Positions 5,433 to 9,111 of a stretch of DNA of 9,111 nt are shown piece by piece (within the stretch, counting starts at the first letter, position 1; the number at the start of each line of letters is the position of its first letter). Origin of the DNA: JAZRUF01 sp045652405 (GTDB lineage Bacteria > Bacillota > Clostridia > Oscillospirales > JAAYXM01); the NCBI GenBank assembly GCA_045652405.1, contig JAZRUF010000075.1, positions 1 through 9,111 of the forward strand. The letters run 5' to 3'. The notes under the pieces are model-generated. The model ran no database searches. It had not been told where the DNA came from and saw only the letters and a list, made by a program, of their open reading frames with translations. A program made the position numbers and the translations under genes.

Positions 5433-6404
5433 TTAAACTGCCATGATACGCGATGTCTGATACATACTGTCAGATACATCCTTATGCATCTTAAGCGCTT
5501 CATCAATATCAAAATCAACAATTTCGCTGTTAACCGAGCACACTACCCGGTTGCTCTTTCCTTGGAGTATCGTGCTGACCGCATATTCGCCCATACAGCT
5601 TGCTATAACGCGGTCCTGCGCAGATGGGCTTCCGCCACGCTGGATGTGACCTAAAATTGTAACTCTCGAATCTATTCCGGTCTCCTCGCGGATACGCTCA
5701 CTTACTTCGATTGCATTGCCTGTGCCCTCGGCAACTATGATAATATAGTGGGAACGCTTATTTATGCGTCCCTCGCGGATTTTCTCGATAATATCTGTCT
5801 GGAAATTAACTTCCTTTTCAGGAACCAAAACCGCAGTAGCACCGCATGCGATACCTACGTTGAGTGCAAGATGACCTGCATGACGACCCATAACCTCAAC
5901 GACCGAGCAGCGCTCATGAGACTGCATTGTATCACGAAGCTTATCTATCGCTTCCATTGCAGTATTGCACGCAGTATCAAACCCGATACTGTAATGGGTT
6001 GATGCAATGTCGTTATCTATCGTCGCAGGCACTCCGACGGTTGATATACCGCGCGCCGCTAAATCGCGTGCGCCGCGGAATGTTCCGTCACCGCCTATCG
6101 CTATAAGACCGTCAATTCCCAGATATTTGCATGTGTTTACAGCTTTCTGCAAGCCTTCCTCTGTCATAAATTCCGGGCACCGCGCGGTATAGAGCATTGT
6201 TCCGCCGCGGGAAATAATGCCGTTAACGCTTCGCGCATCAAGCTCAACAATATCGCCGTTTATAAGGCCGTTATAGCCTCTGCGAATTCCAAGGCAGGAA
6301 ATGCCGTAGTATGCAGCGGTACGTGCAACCGCGCGTATCGCCGCGTTCATGCCCGGCGCGTCTCCACCACTTGTTAATACACCTATTCTTTTAATGTTTG
6401 CCAT
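5433..6404 (-). CDS. pfkA: ATP-dependent 6-phosphofructokinase
   Basis: 323 residues, close to the 319-320 of the classical bacterial enzyme. It phosphorylates fructose 6-phosphate to fructose 1,6-bisphosphate, the committing step of glycolysis, as a cytoplasmic tetramer. Visible motifs are GVLTSGGDAPGMNAAIR (8-24, ATP binding), RRGYNGL (41-47), IGGDGTFRGA (103-112), PATIDNDI (126-133, with the catalytic aspartate), VMGRHAGHLAL (171-181) and ILGHIQRGGSP (250-260). The glycine in GGDG, rather than the GGDD of pyrophosphate enzymes, indicates ATP as donor. Start ATG 6404 has GAGGTGAC (6417-6410) five bases upstream. It lies 108 bases downstream of dnaE on the same strand, a common Firmicute arrangement, with its own likely promoter in the gap. 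No pyk gene follows. Confidence 0.97.
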   Translation of the reverse strand: MANIKRIGVLTSGGDAPGMNAAIRAVARTAAYYGISCLGIRRGYNGLINGDIVELDARSVNGIISRGGTMLYTARCPEFMTEEGLQKAVNTCKYLGIDGLIAIGGDGTFRGARDLAARGISTVGVPATIDNDIASTHYSIGFDTACNTAMEAIDKLRDTMQSHERCSVVEVMGRHAGHLALNVGIACGATAVLVPEKEVNFQTDIIEKIREGRINKRSHYIIIVAEGTGNAIEVSERIREETGIDSRVTILGHIQRGGSPSAQDRVIASCMGEYAVSTILQGKSNRVVCSVNSEIVDFDIDEALKMHKDVSDSMYQTSRIMAV

Positions 6405-6419
6405 CTTTTGTCACCTCAT

Positions 6420-6437
6420 AAAAGGCACTTGCCTTTT
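6420..6437 (-). promoter_or_regulatory. Small hairpin in the pfkA leader
   Basis: AAAAGGC (6420-6426) and GCCTTTT (6431-6437) form a 7-bp stem with a four-base loop. On the minus strand it lies between the likely promoter and the GAGGTGAC ribosome site, starting three bases before it. It could affect message stability or ribosome access, or be a weak terminator for dnaE transcripts. It also has a long T-run on the plus strand, where no gene leads into it. Confidence 0.45.
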
Positions 6438-6444
6438 TTCTTTT

Positions 6445-6481
6445 ATTATAATAGTATACACCTCTTTTTATAAAGAGTGAA
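6445..6481 (-). promoter_or_regulatory. Probable sigma-A promoter of pfkA
   Basis: On the minus strand TTCACT (6481-6476) and TATACT (6458-6453) are 17 bases apart, matching four and five consensus bases. A perfect TATAAT (6450-6445) overlaps just downstream, with a weak -35 at 17 bases. Either would give a pfkA leader of about 30-45 bases, so pfkA can probably be transcribed apart from dnaE. Confidence 0.5.
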
Positions 6482-6512
6482 GAAAATTTTTGAGATTAAA
6501 TTATATTTTGCA

Positions 6513-9111
6513 TTATTTTAGCACAGCATTCTCGAGTCCTAAAATTTCCGTCAGCCTTGTAAAGAGGCGCATATCCTCGGACGAATACGTCCTGAGCATC
6601 TTTCCGGTGTCAGCAAAAAACAGTATGGTTTCTCTCTTACCCGGGAAATTGGTAAGGATGTTGCGGATTTTAGTGTAAAGCGGATCATCCTGACTCGGAA
6701 GCCGCAGATAGAGTTTCTTATCGCCTTCCGGCATCTCTATTCCCCTGCCCGCATACTCGTCCACGGTATGCGCTTCATCACAGAGTATCTGCGGCGGGTT
6801 ATCCTCACGCAGGCTCAATCTCCCGCGCATGACAACCATTTCACCCTCGCGCAGTATCGCACCGTACTTAGTAAGCACAGTCGGGAACACGAGGACTTCT
6901 ATGCTGCCCGCCACGTCTTCAAGCGTAATATATGCCATCATGGAATTAGTCCTGGTCGTCTTCACGCGCATCGCGGAAATAACGCCCGCTAACAGAATAC
7001 TTTGGTTATCCTGAAATCTTTTTGCAGTATTTGACGGCTCTGCATCTGCGGTTATCTGGCTTATACCTATGGTCTTTAGCTTCTTGAGCAGGTCGCCGTA
7101 TTCATCGAGCGGATGGCCTGACAGGTACATTCCGGTGGTCTCACGCTCCATGTTGAGAAGCTCCTTCTTTGTACATTCTTTGACATCCGGAATAGGTATC
7201 ATGTTAAAGCTTTCATCCTCAAGCGCACCAAATAAATCAATTTGACCGGCTATATTGCGGTTTTTCATATGCGAAATACTGTCAAGTATTTTCTCATAAA
7301 TCCGTAAATGCGCCGAGCGTTTTCCAAGAGTGTCAAATGCGCCGCATTTTATTAAGTTTTCAATCGCTCTGCGGTTGAGTTCCCGCTCATACATTCGCTC
7401 ACAGAAATCTTGAAGCGATGTAAAGCGTCCGTTCTGTTCACGCTCGGAAACCACAGCTTGTATAAACCCACGTCCTATGTTCTTTACAGCAACCAGACCA
7501 AAGCGTATGTTTTCACCGCTTACCGTAAATGAATCGCGCGATTCGTTTATATCCGGCGGAAGAACGTTTATGTTCATCTCGCGGCAGAGTTCCATGTACT
7601 CAGCAATTTTTGCGGAATTATCTAAAACAGATGTCAAAAGTGCCGCCATGTACTGACGCGGATAGTGAAACTTCATATACGCGGTCTGATATGAGACTAC
7701 GGCATACGCCGCCGCGTGAGCTTTGTTAAAAGCGTAATTTGCAAAAGCGACTATTTCATCGAAAATTTCATTTGCAACCTGTTCTGAAATTCCGTTTCCT
7801 GCCGCGCCGCAAATACCCTCTTCGGCGTTTCCGTGAATGAAATTTTCACGTTCTTTAAGGAGTTCTTTTTCTTTCTTTTTGGATATTGCGCGGCGAACCA
7901 TATCCGCGCGACCGAGCGAGAAACCGCCTATTTTGCGGAATATATCCATAACCTGTTCCTGATATACTATGCAACCGTATGTAACTTCCAGTATTTCCTT
8001 TAAAAGAGGGTGTTTATACGTTACCTTTTCGGGATGGAATTTACAATCTATATAATGCGGTATGGAGTCCATAGGACCGGGCCTGAAAAGTGCAACAATA
8101 GCAGTAATATCTTCAATGGAACCCGGTTTCATACCTATAACCACGCCGGTCATACCGCCGCTTTCAAGTTGGAACACGCCGGAGGTTTTTCCTGATGAAA
8201 GCATTTTGAATGTATACTCATCATTATCCGGAATATTGTCAAGGCTGAAATTTGAATCCACGCTCTCACGTATCATCTTCTCGGCATCGCGCAAGACTGT
8301 AAGGTTTCTCAGCCCCAAAAAATCCATTTTCAGAAGCCCCAACTGTTCAAGGGTGACCATGGTAAACTGCGTTACCACTGACTCGTCATTTTTTGCAAGC
8401 GGTACATATGTATTTACAGGATTTTTTGTTATAACAACACCCGCTGCGTGGGTTGAGGCATGTCGAGGCATGCCCTCCAAGGCTTTAGCAGTGTCAATTA
8501 GCCTTTTAATACGCTCGTCCGACTCATACATATCCCTTAACGGTTTTGACGCGGAAAGAGCTTTTTCAAGCGTCATATGCAAATCAAACGGCACTTGTTT
8601 TGCAACTGCATCCGCTTCACTGTACGGAATATCGAGTACACGCGCTACATCGCGTATTGCACCGCGTGCCGCCATTGTACCAAAGGTTACAATTTGAGCG
8701 ACGCGATCCTTGCCATACTTTTCAACTACATAGTCAATTACTTCCTGACGGCGGACATAGCAAAAATCTATATCAATATCCGGCATGCTTACGCGCTCAG
8801 GATTTAAAAACCTTTCAAAGTACAAATTATACTTCATCGGATCAATATCCGTTATGTACAAGCAATATGATACCATGCTGCCCGCAGCGCTTCCGCGCCC
8901 CGGACCAACAGGAATGCCGCGAGATTTAGCATAGTTAATAAAATCCCATACGATGAGGAAGTAATCCACATACCCCATACGTTTAATCATGTTCATCTCA
9001 TAATTGAGGCGTTTAAGATACTCACCGTCCGCATCCGGATAGCGCTTGTTAAAGCCTTCGAGTACAAGAGTTTCAAAATACTCCTCCGAGCTTTGAAACT
9101 CTTTCGGTACG
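6513..9111 (-). CDS. dnaE: DNA polymerase III alpha subunit (DnaE), N-terminus beyond the window
   Basis: The frame is open to the right edge, giving 865 residues; the full protein is usually about 1,150, so the N-terminal PHP domain and part of the palm are outside. Numbered from the edge (base 9110), there is PVGPGRGSAAGSMVSY (67-82), then MPDIDIDF (109-116) with two catalytic aspartates, and LLKMDFLGLRNLT (259-271) with the third. FRPGPMD, VYQEQVMDI, the FNKAHAAAYA finger motif, a helix-hairpin-helix (about 539-557) and a C-terminal OB fold (about 704-783) follow. QIDLF (623-627) fits an internal sliding-clamp binding motif. It is the replicative polymerase catalytic subunit, of the DnaE rather than the PolC type (no exonuclease insertion). 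The internal ATG at 8996 is not the start, since homologous sequence (EFQSSEEYFETLVLEGFNKR) continues upstream. No frameshift is seen. Confidence 0.97.
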   Translation of the reverse strand, partial: VPKEFQSSEEYFETLVLEGFNKRYPDADGEYLKRLNYEMNMIKRMGYVDYFLIVWDFINYAKSRGIPVGPGRGSAAGSMVSYCLYITDIDPMKYNLYFERFLNPERVSMPDIDIDFCYVRRQEVIDYVVEKYGKDRVAQIVTFGTMAARGAIRDVARVLDIPYSEADAVAKQVPFDLHMTLEKALSASKPLRDMYESDERIKRLIDTAKALEGMPRHASTHAAGVVITKNPVNTYVPLAKNDESVVTQFTMVTLEQLGLLKMDFLGLRNLTVLRDAEKMIRESVDSNFSLDNIPDNDEYTFKMLSSGKTSGVFQLESGGMTGVVIGMKPGSIEDITAIVALFRPGPMDSIPHYIDCKFHPEKVTYKHPLLKEILEVTYGCIVYQEQVMDIFRKIGGFSLGRADMVRRAISKKKEKELLKERENFIHGNAEEGICGAAGNGISEQVANEIFDEIVAFANYAFNKAHAAAYAVVSYQTAYMKFHYPRQYMAALLTSVLDNSAKIAEYMELCREMNINVLPPDINESRDSFTVSGENIRFGLVAVKNIGRGFIQAVVSEREQNGRFTSLQDFCERMYERELNRRAIENLIKCGAFDTLGKRSAHLRIYEKILDSISHMKNRNIAGQIDLFGALEDESFNMIPIPDVKECTKKELLNMERETTGMYLSGHPLDEYGDLLKKLKTIGISQITADAEPSNTAKRFQDNQSILLAGVISAMRVKTTRTNSMMAYITLEDVAGSIEVLVFPTVLTKYGAILREGEMVVMRGRLSLREDNPPQILCDEAHTVDEYAGRGIEMPEGDKKLYLRLPSQDDPLYTKIRNILTNFPGKRETILFFADTGKMLRTYSSEDMRLFTRLTEILGLENAVLK

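Noticed and set aside
6462..6477. CTCTTT-ATAA-AAAGAG hairpin as dnaE terminator
   Set aside because: A 6-bp AT-rich stem without a T-tract is too weak, and it lies within the likely pfkA promoter.
8062..8697. 211-codon open frame on the plus strand
   Set aside because: It is antisense to highly conserved dnaE sequence, has no ribosome site and shows no recognisable protein pattern.

Overview
This is an ordinary-looking stretch of chromosome from a Gram-positive anaerobe of the Clostridia, most likely from the Oscillospiraceae/Ruminococcaceae side. The placement rests on Gram-positive style Shine-Dalgarno sites (GGAGG, GAGGTGA), moderate-to-low GC by eye, dnaE next to pfkA, an AzlCD pair, a clostridial-type FliB-like cysteine protein, and a three-gene cluster of small helical proteins that I recall only from clostridia. 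It was judged by reading, with no database search. There is no tRNA, rRNA, CRISPR array, insertion sequence or phage gene, and no gene-free gap above about 130 bases.

Layout. Positions 1-1093 (+) hold the C-terminal end of UDP-GlcNAc 2-epimerase (wecB/mnaA type) and a membrane-anchored extracytoplasmic protein with a possible LolA-like fold. A strong hairpin (1096-1131) separates these from a convergent three-gene operon on the minus strand (2183 down to 1139). That operon encodes two small soluble helical proteins and one protein with a hydrophobic C-terminus, all of unknown function. Divergent from it is a YfcE-type metallophosphoesterase (2287-2745, +). A good sigma-A promoter (2786-2814) then opens a plus-strand operon: a two-TM protein with a possible PH-like tail, azlC, azlD, and a FliB-like cysteine-rich protein. 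It ends at a bidirectional terminator (5397-5429) shared with the convergent pfkA. Finally, dnaE (incomplete at the right edge) and pfkA lie on the minus strand, with a probable pfkA promoter and a small leader hairpin between them.

How the genes relate. dnaE and pfkA are housekeeping genes commonly neighbours in Firmicutes. AzlC and AzlD form one branched-chain amino acid exporter, and the overlap of their genes implies coupled translation. The FliB-like gene is in the same transcription unit but has no flagellar gene near it, so a flagellin-methylating role is not supported by this context. The best candidate for something undescribed is the 1139-2183 module. Its first two proteins share a short helical motif, and the third may be their membrane anchor. 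It may well be conserved in clostridia; its function is not evident from sequence.
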